Positions 5,029 to 13,265 of a DNA stretch of 32,284 nt are shown here, piece by piece. Both the position numbers and the translations under genes were made by a program. Source of the stretch: a virus; IMG/VR virus record IMGVR_UViG_3300025098_000170, positions 1 to 32,284 of that record. One strand, given 5' to 3'. Positions within the stretch are counted from its first letter, which is position 1, and each line of letters starts with the position of its first letter. The notes beneath the pieces are model-generated. The model did no database searches. It had not been told where the DNA came from and was given only the letters and a program-made list of their open reading frames with translations.

Positions 5029-5840
5029 TGGCTATTACATTCAAAGAAGATGGGCATATATATCAAAGCATAGAGGATGAGGGTATAAACTGGACTAGTG
5101 TAACATCATTTATTAGCAACTTTAAACCTAAGTTTGATAGGGAAGGTCAGGCTAAGAAGTCTGCTAAGAACAAAAGATCTAAGTGGTATGGCATGACTCC
5201 AGAAGAAATCATGCAAGCTTGGGATAATGAAACTCAAAGGGCTATTAAACTAGGAAACTGGTATCATAACCAACGTGAGTCAGATGTACTTGGTCTTGAA
5301 ACAATTCAACGTGAGGGTGTTGATATACCTATCATCAAACCAATTATTAATGATGATGGTATTAAGATAGCACCAAGTCAGAAACTTGATGAAGGTGTCT
5401 ACCCTGAGCACATGGTATATTTAAAGTCTGTGGGATTATGTGGTCAAGCAGATTTGGTTGAAGTGGTGAATGGGCATATAAACATTAATGACTATAAGAC
5501 TAACAAAGAAATACGCGAGAAAGGATTTACAAACTGGGAAGGTATAACATCTAAGATGTTTGCTCCTGTTAAACACCTTGACGATTGTAATTTAAAACAC
5601 TATAATTTACAACTCAGTATTTATGCGTATATTATTAAAAAGCACAACCCTAAACTAAAGGTAGGAAAGTTAACTATTCAACATGTAAAGTTTAAACAAT
5701 TAGGTACTGATACAAATGGATACCCAATTAATGAGCATGTAAATGGTGAACCTGTAGTAGAGGATGTAGTTATGTATGATTTACCGTATCTTAAAGATGA
5801 GGTAATGACTTTAATAAACTGGCTCAAAGAAAACAAATGA
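5028..5840 (+). CDS. PD-(D/E)XK superfamily nuclease, RecB/Cas4-like
   Basis: 270 aa. The core motifs are in order: GNWYHN (76-81, helix 1), Glu127 in YPEHMVY, GLCGQADLVE with Asp142, ININDYKT with Asp155 and Lys157 (the D/E-x-K), and QLSIYAY (Gln195, Tyr199; the Q-x3-Y motif of RecB-type nucleases). All catalytic residues are present, so it should be an active metal-dependent DNase. Nucleases of this type occur in crAss-like phages near the packaging genes. Likely jobs are processing replication intermediates or concatemer ends. The start is coupled to the upstream stop (TAATG) and the end to the next start (ATGA). Confidence 0.88.
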   Translation: MAITFKEDGHIYQSIEDEGINWTSVTSFISNFKPKFDREGQAKKSAKNKRSKWYGMTPEEIMQAWDNETQRAIKLGNWYHNQRESDVLGLETIQREGVDIPIIKPIINDDGIKIAPSQKLDEGVYPEHMVYLKSVGLCGQADLVEVVNGHININDYKTNKEIREKGFTNWEGITSKMFAPVKHLDDCNLKHYNLQLSIYAYIIKKHNPKLKVGKLTIQHVKFKQLGTDTNGYPINEHVNGEPVVEDVVMYDLPYLKDEVMTLINWLKENK

Positions 5841-6046
5841 GATATATAGAAGTAACTATACAATTACCACAAGAGGCTATGGATGGATCAGTTAATCATA
5901 TACCATCTATAGCTTCGTTTAAGTCAGATGCTATTGTATCTTATTTTAAAAACAATCAATATACAATGGTTAGTGTTGTAGGTGTAATGGAACCATTTAT
6001 TGTAAACATGGATTATAGTAAATTCAAAGAATTATTAAGAGGATGA
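5837..6046 (+). CDS. Small protein of unknown function
   Basis: 69 aa, mixed alpha/beta, no motif. It begins with a beta strand (RYIEVTIQLP), has a middle SIASFKSDAIVSYFKNNQ and a second strand (MVSVVGVMEPFIVNMD). The size and strand-helix-strand order suggest a small compact domain. It overlaps the nuclease stop (ATGA) and is itself overlapped by the next start (ATGATAG), so it is part of one translationally coupled series. Not recognised. Confidence 0.7.
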   Translation: MRYIEVTIQLPQEAMDGSVNHIPSIASFKSDAIVSYFKNNQYTMVSVVGVMEPFIVNMDYSKFKELLRG

Positions 6047-6561
6047 TAGTTAGATTATTTGATATACAGAATAGTAAAGTTGTACCAACAGAACACTGTT
6101 ATACATTAAAGTTTCTTAAGGCAGTTATGGATGAATATCCAGATACTTATTTATCAATATATCAGTATATATTTTATATGAGTTGTCCTAATCCAGACTT
6201 AAATCCTTTTTTTAATTTACCTGAACATGAGAAAGAGGATATAATTATTGAAGAAGTACAACTTGAAGAATCTACAGAAGATCCTATTATTGCAAGAGCA
6301 TTAGAGTTATGTCAGAAGATGTATGAAACACCCACATACAGGGCATATAAGGGCATTAAGTCCATGCTAGATAGATTGGCTAGGTACATGGAAACAACTT
6401 CAATAGAGCACGGGAGAGACGGTAATATCAACTCATTGGTTAATGCTGCTGCAAAGTTTGAGCAGATTAGAACATCATATAAAGGTGCATTTACAGATAT
6501 GAGACAAGAGCAAGAAAGTTCTGTAAGAGGTGGGCAGGGGTTAGCATATGATCAATTATAA
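6043..6561 (+). CDS. Conserved protein upstream of terminase, small-terminase candidate
   Basis: 172 aa. The N-terminal 60 residues are alpha/beta (RLFDIQNSKVVPTEHCYTLK, then FLKAVMDEYPDTY). An acidic linker follows (about 70-86, IIEEVQLEESTEDP). The C-terminal half is helical (ALELCQKMYETPTYRAYKGI, SMLDRLARYME, SLVNAAAKFEQIR). A helical body just upstream of TerL is the usual place and shape for a small terminase subunit, but no helix-turn-helix is obvious. I therefore call this by position only. Confidence 0.7.
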   Translation: MIVRLFDIQNSKVVPTEHCYTLKFLKAVMDEYPDTYLSIYQYIFYMSCPNPDLNPFFNLPEHEKEDIIIEEVQLEESTEDPIIARALELCQKMYETPTYRAYKGIKSMLDRLARYMETTSIEHGRDGNINSLVNAAAKFEQIRTSYKGAFTDMRQEQESSVRGGQGLAYDQL

Positions 6562-6563
6562 TT

Positions 6564-6737
6564 ATGAATAACGAATATATTTTCCCATATTGGGATGACA
6601 TTAAATTAATTAAAAATGAAAAATCAGAAAATCACACCGGTAGGAAGAAAGATTCTAGTAAAGAAGAAGGAAGCAGAGAAGTACTTTGCGGGAACATCAA
6701 TACTAATTCCAGAGGGAACGGGGAAGAAAGAGTGTAA
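6564..6737 (+). CDS. Possible short ORF overlapping the GroES-like gene
   Basis: 57 codons. The first 18 residues (MNNEYIFPYWDDIKLIKN) lie in the 54-bp gap before the GroES-like gene and look protein-like. The rest runs out of frame inside that gene and is low-complexity and polar (KSENHTGRKKDSSKEEGSRE). It may be a real leader peptide coupled to the co-chaperonin, a remnant of a gene whose end was overwritten, or chance. The start follows the previous stop by 2 nt, as for real genes in this operon. Confidence 0.25.
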   Translation: MNNEYIFPYWDDIKLIKNEKSENHTGRKKDSSKEEGSREVLCGNINTNSRGNGEERV

Positions 6738-6894
6738 AGCTATTGTGGTAGCTGTTGGTAATACTGTAGAGCTTATTGAACCAGGACAGGTTATTCAGTA
6801 TGCTGACTATGCTAAACCAACAGTTATGATACATGATGGTGAAGAACACTTTCTTCTAAATGCTGAAGATGTGTTTGCAATCATAAATGCATAA
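6616..6894 (+). CDS. GroES/Cpn10-type co-chaperonin
   Basis: 92 aa, close to the family's usual 95-97. It aligns along its length with E. coli GroES: ITPVGRKILVKKKEAE (RPLHDRVIVKRKEVE in GroES), a mobile-loop region about 19-35 with SILIP in place of GGIVL, AIVVAVGN (EVLAVGN), VELIEPGQVIQYADYA (the ...VGDIVIF strand), and EEHFLLNAEDVFAII (EEVLIMSESDILAIV). The roof hairpin segment of GroES looks shortened. The hydrophobic tripeptide that docks on GroEL is kept as I-L-I. It should cap host GroEL to fold phage proteins, most likely the capsid protein, as T4 gp31 does. It overlaps the TerL start by 8 nt. No GroEL gene is in the window. Confidence 0.88.
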   Translation: MKNQKITPVGRKILVKKKEAEKYFAGTSILIPEGTGKKECKAIVVAVGNTVELIEPGQVIQYADYAKPTVMIHDGEEHFLLNAEDVFAIINA

Positions 6895-9073
6895 GTCAAT
6901 ACACACATATGACAATGGTACCTGGCGTACCACAGAGTTTGAGACTCGTGAAGATTTTATAAACTTTTTACTCCCCTTGTTCAAAGAGCCTGGGGAGTAT
7001 GCTTTTGATGAAACTGCATCTATATTTAATAAAGAAGCTAGATTTTTTGAAGAGTATGGTTTTTATTGTGATAAACCTTTTAGATCTAAAGACTTTATAA
7101 CTTATTGGGAAACTGAAAAGAATAAATGTCGTGATGGTGTAATATATCATAACAGAGGAACTACATGGTATCTTACTAGAGACTATTACATGTGGTTAAA
7201 CTTTCTACCTATCTTTAACAAAGAGGAAAAGAAGTTTGGTTTTGCTAAAGTAAGAGATGCACAATACCATATGGCTTTGTATGAGCTGCTTGCAGAACTG
7301 CACTATAAGCATTCTGCAATACTTAAAAAACGTCAGATAGCTTCTTCTTACTTTCATATGGGTAAGATCATAAATACTTATTGGTTTGAGGAGGGTAGCA
7401 TCTGTAAGATTGGGGCTTCTCTTAAAGATTATATCAATGATAAAGGTTCATGGAAGTTTCTTGATGAGTATAAGACATTCTTAAATGAGCATACTGCATG
7501 GTATAGACCATGTAATCCTGAGAAGGTTCTTTTGTGGGAGCAGAAGATTGAAGTAAAGGTAAATAATCGTAAAACATCCAGAGGCCTTAAATCTAAGATA
7601 CAAGGTGCATCTTTTGAGAAGAGTGCAACAACTGGAGTTGGTGGTCCATGTTCTTACTTCTTTCATGAGGAGGCTGGTATTGCACCTAAGATGTCTGAGA
7701 CCTATGAGTACTTAAGACCTGCAATGATATCTGGTATGGTTACCACCGGTATGTTTATTGCCGCAGGATCAGTGGGGGATTTAGATCAATGTAATCCATT
7801 GAAAGATATGATATTAAACCCTGCAGCTAATGATATATATACTGTAGAAACTAACTTATTGGATAAGGATGGTACTATTGGTATGGCAGGATTATTTATT
7901 CCTGAGCAATGGTCCATGCCTCCGTATATTGATGAATATGGTAACTCTCTTGTAAAAGAAGCTCTTGAAGCTATTAGGAAAGAAAGAGCAGACTGGAAGA
8001 CATCTTTAAATCCAGAACAGTATCAGTTAAGGATATCTCAGAAACCAACAAATATATCTGAAGCATTTGCATATAGAAAAGAATCTATTTTTCCTCAAGG
8101 AATATTATCTAAGCAGTTAAAGGCAATAGAGGAAAAAGAATATGCATATGAGCATCTGAAACTTGAACGGGATGAGAAAGGTATTATTGCTAAGCGTACA
8201 GAAAAACTTCCAATATCTAAGTTTCCTGTAGACAGGAAAATGGTAGATAAAACAGGGTGTTTAGTAGTATGGGAGCGTCCCACTAAGAATCCAGAGTTTG
8301 GTACATACTATGCTTCCATTGACCCCGTATCAGAAGGTAAGACAACTACATCAGACTCATTATGTAGCATCTTTGTATACAAGAACCCGGTGGAGGTTAC
8401 TAGAGAAACAGAGAATGGGTTAGAGCATTTTATAGAAAAAGATAAAATAGTTGCCGCATGGTGTGGTAGGTATGATGATATTAATAAAACACATGAGCAA
8501 CTAGAGCTGATTATAGAATGGTATAATGCATGGACAATAGTGGAGAATAACATTTCATTATTTATTCAGTATATGATCAGTAAAAAGAAACAAAAGTATC
8601 TTGTACCAAAGCAACAGATATTATTCTTAAAGGACCTTGGTTCCAATAGATCTGTATTTCAAGAGTATGGTTGGAAGAATACTGGTACATTATTTAAGAG
8701 TCATTTAATATCTTATGCTATTGAGTTCCTTAGAGAGGATATAGATGAAGAATTAGATATAGAGGGTAACATTATATCTACTACTAAAGGGGTAACAAGA
8801 ATCCCTGATAAAATGCTCCTTACTGAAATGTTAGCATACTATCCAGGTTTAAATGTTGACCGTTTAGTTGCATTTTCAGCACTGGTTGCTTTTGCAAAAA
8901 TACAGCAATCTAATAGAGGATACGCCAAAAGAAAGGAATCTAATATAGATAATTCATTGCAAAAGTCAGAAAATTTGTATAAATTAAAGTATAGTCCGTT
9001 TAGTAATATGGGTAAACAAAAGTCCAGGAGAACTAAAGGAGTTAGAAGATCAGGGTTTAAAAATTTTAGATAA
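6887..9073 (+). CDS. terL: Terminase large subunit, crAss-like
   Basis: 728 aa, the DNA-packaging motor. The ATPase domain covers about 85-420. It has a degenerate Walker A at about 147-156 (KKRQIASSYF), Walker B at about 255-262 (CSYFFHEE) and a coupling-type motif at about 288-298 (GMFIAAGSVGD). The RNase H-like nuclease domain starts at about 471: FGTYYASIDPVSEG with Asp479, IVENN with Glu553, and NVDRLVAFSALVAFA near residue 670 for the third acidic site. The C-terminus is very basic (KSRRTKGVRRSGFKNFR). The missing canonical GKS in Walker A is normal for this terminase type. It binds the portal encoded next. The start overlaps the GroES-like gene, and the TAATGAG junction couples it to the portal gene. 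Confidence 0.93.
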   Translation: MHKSIHTYDNGTWRTTEFETREDFINFLLPLFKEPGEYAFDETASIFNKEARFFEEYGFYCDKPFRSKDFITYWETEKNKCRDGVIYHNRGTTWYLTRDYYMWLNFLPIFNKEEKKFGFAKVRDAQYHMALYELLAELHYKHSAILKKRQIASSYFHMGKIINTYWFEEGSICKIGASLKDYINDKGSWKFLDEYKTFLNEHTAWYRPCNPEKVLLWEQKIEVKVNNRKTSRGLKSKIQGASFEKSATTGVGGPCSYFFHEEAGIAPKMSETYEYLRPAMISGMVTTGMFIAAGSVGDLDQCNPLKDMILNPAANDIYTVETNLLDKDGTIGMAGLFIPEQWSMPPYIDEYGNSLVKEALEAIRKERADWKTSLNPEQYQLRISQKPTNISEAFAYRKESIFPQGILSKQLKAIEEKEYAYEHLKLERDEKGIIAKRTEKLPISKFPVDRKMVDKTGCLVVWERPTKNPEFGTYYASIDPVSEGKTTTSDSLCSIFVYKNPVEVTRETENGLEHFIEKDKIVAAWCGRYDDINKTHEQLELIIEWYNAWTIVENNISLFIQYMISKKKQKYLVPKQQILFLKDLGSNRSVFQEYGWKNTGTLFKSHLISYAIEFLREDIDEELDIEGNIISTTKGVTRIPDKMLLTEMLAYYPGLNVDRLVAFSALVAFAKIQQSNRGYAKRKESNIDNSLQKSENLYKLKYSPFSNMGKQKSRRTKGVRRSGFKNFR

Positions 9074-11844
9074 TGAGAGTAGTTAACGCTCTGCAGTTAA
9101 AGAAAGGTGCAAAATCAGAAGGTAAGTATCCAACTACCTCAAGTTTAACTCAACCTATTCAATTTCTATCTACCAAGAAAAAAGATGATGATTGGTCAGC
9201 ATGGAACTTGGATTGGTTAGAGCTACAAGGTCTAGAGTTTTTAAGACTGCATTCCAGAAGATTGCTTAAGAATTATAAGCTAGCAAAAGGTATTATTGAT
9301 AAAACCGATTATATTATTGAAGAGGATAATGAGTACAAAGATCTTATGGATGTACTCACTAAAGAAGATAACTCTGCATTAGAGTTAAAGTTTTATCCTA
9401 TTATTCCAAATGTAATCAATGTATTAAGTGGTGAGTTTTCTAAGAGAATATCTAAAGTTCAGTTTAGAGCTGTAGATGATACTTCTTATAATGAGATGCT
9501 TGAGCAGAAAAGAATACAAGTAGAACAAGCTCTTCTTGCTGATGCAGAAAGCAAGTTAATTCAGAAGATGATTGAGATGGGGGCAGATCCTGCATCTCCA
9601 GAAGTTAAAGAAAGCTTAGGTAAAGATTCTCTTAAATCACTACCTGAGATTGAAGATTTCTTTTCTAAAAGTTATAGAAGTCTTGTAGAGGAATGGGCTA
9701 CTCATCAAATGAATGTTGATGATGAGAAGTTTAAAATGCAAGAACTTGAAGAAAGAGCATTTAAAGATATGCTTATTACAGACCGAGAGTTCTGGCACTT
9801 TAGAATGTTAGATGATGATTATGATGTAGAGCTTTGGAATCCTGTGCTTACATTTTATCAGAAGTCTCCTGATACAAGATATATATCAGATTCAAACTTT
9901 GTAGGTAAGATTGATTTAATGACTGTTTCAGATATCATTGACAAGTATGGTTACTTGATGAATGAAGATCAACTTGAATCACTTGAGAAGATATATCCTG
10001 CACGTTCTGCATTATATCAAGTTAATGGATATCAAAATGATGGTGCGTATTATGATTCATCTAGATCACATGAGTGGAATACCCAGATGCCAGGACTTGC
10101 TTATAGAAAGTTTGTGAGTAATTGGTCAGATGATCCTGCAAAAGGTGGTGATATTGTTAGTGCTATCTTAAATGAAAGTGAAGATGTTCATCAATGGGGT
10201 GAAGGAACTCTAATGAGAGTTACTACTACTTACTGGAAAACACAAAGAAAAGTTGGACACCTTACTGCAATTAACAAGGATGGTGATATAACTCAAGAAA
10301 TTATTGATGAAAACTATAAGGTTACAATGAAACCTATATATGATACATCAGTATTTAAAAATAAAACTAAAGATAACTTACTTGAAGGTGAGCATATAGA
10401 TTGGATTTGGATTAATGAAGTATGGGGTGGTATTAAGATTGGTCCAAACTTACCTGCATTTTGGAGATCTAATATGGCTGATAATGTCAATCCTATTTAT
10501 TTAGGTATTGATAGAAACAAGCCGGGTAGAATTCCATTCCAATTTAAAGGTAATCACACAATCTATGGATGTAAACTTCCTGTAGAAGGAAGAGTATTCT
10601 CTGATAGAAATACTAAGTCTACTTCTTTAGTTGATCTAATGAAAGCATACCAGGTAGGTTATAATATGGTTAATAACCAAATAGCTGATATTTTAGTAGA
10701 TGAACTTGGTACTGTGATTATGTTTGATCAGAATGCATTACCACGTCACTCTATGGGTGAGGATTGGGGCAAGCATAACTATGCTAAGGCATATGTAGCA
10801 ATGAAGGATTTCCAGATGTTACCATTGGATACTTCTATTACTAATACAGAGAATGCTACAAACTTTAATCACTATCAGGTTCTTAATATGGAACAGACTG
10901 GTAGATTGATGTCTAGAATTCAACTTGCTAATTATTTTAAGCAACAGTGTTTTGATGCTATTGGAATTAATCCTCAAAGATTAGGGGGTGCTATTGGACA
11001 ACAAACAGCAACGGGGGTTACTCAAGCAATGAATGCATCATATGCACAGACAGAGATGTATTTTGTACAACATTCTGATCACTTAATGCCTAGAGTACAT
11101 CAGATGCGTACAGATTTAGCTCAATATTATCAAAGCACAAAACCTAGTCTAAGACTTAGCTATATAACAACAGAAGCTGAGAAAGTTAACTTTGTTATTA
11201 ACGGTACAGATCTTTTACTAAGAGACTTTAATATTTTTGCTACTACAAAAACTAATCATAGAGCAATCTTAGATCAGTTAAAGCAATTAGCACTTACAAA
11301 TAATACTTCTGGTGCGAGCATCTATGATCTTGGTAACATTGTAAAAGCCGACTCAGTTGCTGAAGTAACTGATATTCTCAAGGATGCTGAAGCAAAACAA
11401 CTTACAATGCGTCAGCAAGAAATGCAACAACAACAGCAAATGCAACAACAACAGTTGCAAGCTAAAGCTGAAGAAGAGAAAATGAAGCTTGAGTTTGAAG
11501 CTGATCAAAATGATAAAGAACGTCAAAAAGATCTTTTGGTTGCTGAGATTAAATCTGCAGGTTATGGTGCAATGCAAGATATTGATCAAAATCAGATGAG
11601 TGATTACAGAGATGCTGTAAGAGATCTTAAACAAACAGAACAGTATCAAGCACAAATGGATGTTAAGAAAGAAAAGATTTCTTCTGATAAAAACATAGCT
11701 AATCAAAGAATGCAAATAGAACGTGAGAAGTTAATTACACAAAGGGATGTAGCTAATAAGAATTTGCAGATTGCACGTACTAATAAGAATAAGTATGACA
11801 TGATGGATTCAAAAGATTCTGATGCTCAAGAACCTAAAGAATAA
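9073..11844 (+). CDS. Portal protein, crAss-like, with long Gln-rich C-terminus
   Basis: 923 aa, at the long end for portals. Recognised from position directly after TerL and from portal-like content. It has an N-terminal helical region with DNA-contacting charge. The body has a wing/stem (about 270-560: YGYLMNEDQLE, KFVSNWSDDP, TTTYWKTQRKVGHLTAINKD). Helical crown elements include MKAYQVGYNMVNNQIADILV and a Gly-rich GINPQRLGGAIGQQTATGVTQ. The C-terminal 150 residues are a Gln/Lys/Glu coiled coil with near poly-Gln (about 776-796) and an acidic end. The dodecameric portal forms the head vertex through which DNA passes. The Q-rich tail probably reaches into the capsid. Confidence 0.88.
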   Translation: MRVVNALQLKKGAKSEGKYPTTSSLTQPIQFLSTKKKDDDWSAWNLDWLELQGLEFLRLHSRRLLKNYKLAKGIIDKTDYIIEEDNEYKDLMDVLTKEDNSALELKFYPIIPNVINVLSGEFSKRISKVQFRAVDDTSYNEMLEQKRIQVEQALLADAESKLIQKMIEMGADPASPEVKESLGKDSLKSLPEIEDFFSKSYRSLVEEWATHQMNVDDEKFKMQELEERAFKDMLITDREFWHFRMLDDDYDVELWNPVLTFYQKSPDTRYISDSNFVGKIDLMTVSDIIDKYGYLMNEDQLESLEKIYPARSALYQVNGYQNDGAYYDSSRSHEWNTQMPGLAYRKFVSNWSDDPAKGGDIVSAILNESEDVHQWGEGTLMRVTTTYWKTQRKVGHLTAINKDGDITQEIIDENYKVTMKPIYDTSVFKNKTKDNLLEGEHIDWIWINEVWGGIKIGPNLPAFWRSNMADNVNPIYLGIDRNKPGRIPFQFKGNHTIYGCKLPVEGRVFSDRNTKSTSLVDLMKAYQVGYNMVNNQIADILVDELGTVIMFDQNALPRHSMGEDWGKHNYAKAYVAMKDFQMLPLDTSITNTENATNFNHYQVLNMEQTGRLMSRIQLANYFKQQCFDAIGINPQRLGGAIGQQTATGVTQAMNASYAQTEMYFVQHSDHLMPRVHQMRTDLAQYYQSTKPSLRLSYITTEAEKVNFVINGTDLLLRDFNIFATTKTNHRAILDQLKQLALTNNTSGASIYDLGNIVKADSVAEVTDILKDAEAKQLTMRQQEMQQQQQMQQQQLQAKAEEEKMKLEFEADQNDKERQKDLLVAEIKSAGYGAMQDIDQNQMSDYRDAVRDLKQTEQYQAQMDVKKEKISSDKNIANQRMQIEREKLITQRDVANKNLQIARTNKNKYDMMDSKDSDAQEPKE

Positions 11845-11917
11845 AAAGATTTTATCTATAGCTATATGCTGCAGAAATTAAAGTTTTCTGGTCAAATATT
11901 TTAAGTTTATTAGAATA

Positions 11918-11937
11918 TTTTGATTATATTATTAATG
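11918..11937 (+). promoter_or_regulatory. Putative late promoter element, copy 1
   Basis: TTTTGATTATATTATTAATG lies in the 111-bp gap before the scaffold-like gene. It is similar to elements at 18187, 19828, 21141, 25203 and 26457. The gap otherwise holds only AT-rich DNA and the TTAAAACCAAT leader motif at 11940-11950. Confidence 0.4.
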
Positions 11938-11955
11938 TATTAAAACCAATAAATT

Positions 11956-13218
11956 ATGAGTAATAACGAAAGCAACGTGAATACTAAGGTAGAAACAGTT
12001 GATGTAAACATTGATGAAATATTTGGAGCTGCTCCAACAGGTGCTGATATGGTAACTGATGATAAGCCATCTCGCCCAAATATTTTTGGTCCTGTTAAGC
12101 CTGAAGTAGATATGTCATTTACTGAGCCAGAAGAATCTGAGCCAGTTGTAGAAACTGATGAACCTGTAGTAGAAGAACCTACTGAAGAAGTTTCTGAGGA
12201 AACAAAAGAAGAAGTTACGACAACTACAACAGAAGCATCTGATCTTTTAGATAACATTGATGCAGAAGAAACTACAGAAACAAGAGGTAGAAAAAGGATT
12301 TCAGGTATTACTGATGTATTTCACAAGTTAATTAAGGATGATAAGATCATTCCTTTTGATGATGATAAAGCACTTGAAGATTATTCTGCTAAAGATTGGC
12401 AAGAACTTATTCAAGCTAACTTAGATGAAAAAGCAAATGCTGTACGTAGAGAAACTCCACGTCAATTTTTTGAAAGTCTTCCTAGAGAACTTCAAGTAGC
12501 TGCTAAGTATGTAGCTGATGGAGGTACTGATATGAGAGGTTTATTTAGTACACTAGCTGCAGTAGAAGAAACAAGATCATATGATCCATCATCTAAAGGT
12601 GGTCAAGAAGCTATCATTAGAGAATATCTTGGTGCTACTGGTTATGGTACACCTGAAGAGGTTCAAGAAGAGATTGAGACTTGGAAAGATCTTGGTAAGC
12701 TTGAACAACAAGCTAAGAAGTTTAAACCAAAGTTGGACAAGATGCAAGAAAAGATTGTTCAAGAAAAACTTAAGCAGCAAGAAGCTAAAAAAATTCAGAA
12801 GGAAAATGCTTCTAAGCAATACATGAATAATGTATACGCAGCATTAAAAGAAGGTTCTGTTGGAGATATTAAAATTGACAAGAGAACACAATCAATGTTA
12901 TTTAATGGATTAGTTCAACCTGCATATCCTTCAATTAATGGCAGCAATACAAATTTATTAGGACACTTACTTGAGAAGTATCAATTTGTAGAACCTAACT
13001 ATCAACTTATTTCTGAAGCATTATGGTTACTGCAAGATCCTGGTGGATACAAAGCTAAGCTTATGGAGAAGGGTTCTCAAGCAGCTGTTGAAAAAACAGT
13101 TAGAAAATTGAAGACTGAACAATCTGTAAAGACTTCTGGTGAGAGAGCAACTGAATCAAGTGAGACAAGTAGCAGAAGAAAGCTACCTAGAAAACAAAAT
13201 ATTTTTAAACGATTTTAA
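11956..13218 (+). CDS. Scaffold-like head assembly protein
   Basis: 420 aa between portal and MCP, the normal place of a scaffold. The N-terminal 110 residues are acidic and disordered (repeated PVVE, EEPTEEVSEE, then TTTTTE). The middle (about 115-225) is mixed. About 235-290 is a Lys/Gln/Glu coiled coil (EQQAKKFKPKLDKMQEKIV). The last 40 residues are basic and Ser-rich and end NIFKRF, like the basic coat-binding tail of P22-type scaffolds. The tripeptide IF with polar or acidic flanks recurs at 21-24 (EIFG), 42-45 (NIFG) and 415-420, possibly a docking motif. The role as scaffold is inferred from position and composition, not from a recognised family. Confidence 0.72.
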   Translation: MSNNESNVNTKVETVDVNIDEIFGAAPTGADMVTDDKPSRPNIFGPVKPEVDMSFTEPEESEPVVETDEPVVEEPTEEVSEETKEEVTTTTTEASDLLDNIDAEETTETRGRKRISGITDVFHKLIKDDKIIPFDDDKALEDYSAKDWQELIQANLDEKANAVRRETPRQFFESLPRELQVAAKYVADGGTDMRGLFSTLAAVEETRSYDPSSKGGQEAIIREYLGATGYGTPEEVQEEIETWKDLGKLEQQAKKFKPKLDKMQEKIVQEKLKQQEAKKIQKENASKQYMNNVYAALKEGSVGDIKIDKRTQSMLFNGLVQPAYPSINGSNTNLLGHLLEKYQFVEPNYQLISEALWLLQDPGGYKAKLMEKGSQAAVEKTVRKLKTEQSVKTSGERATESSETSSRRKLPRKQNIFKRF

Positions 13219-13260
13219 TTTTTTTTATTTTTTTATTTTTTTAATTTTTTTAATTTTTAT
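13214..13260 (+). promoter_or_regulatory. Phased poly-T leader of the capsid gene
   Basis: The whole gap between scaffold stop and MCP start is T-runs of 8, 7, 7, 7 and 5 separated by A or AA, giving a 8-9 nt period, ending ATCAATT before the ATG. The mRNA leader would be U-rich and without structure. In Bacteroidota, which rarely use Shine-Dalgarno pairing, such a leader would favour strong initiation, fitting the most abundant virion protein. It might also bind ribosomal protein S1-like factors. Confidence 0.6.
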
Positions 13261-13265
13261 CAATT

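Noticed and set aside
11353-11715. Leftward 120-codon hydrophobic ORF
   Set aside because: It is the reverse frame of the Gln/Lys-rich portal tail; Leu/Phe richness is an artefact of complementing CAA/AAA-type codons.
13214-13260. Terminator before the capsid gene
   Set aside because: There is a long T-tract but no GC stem ahead of it, so it does not fit an intrinsic terminator for the scaffold gene.
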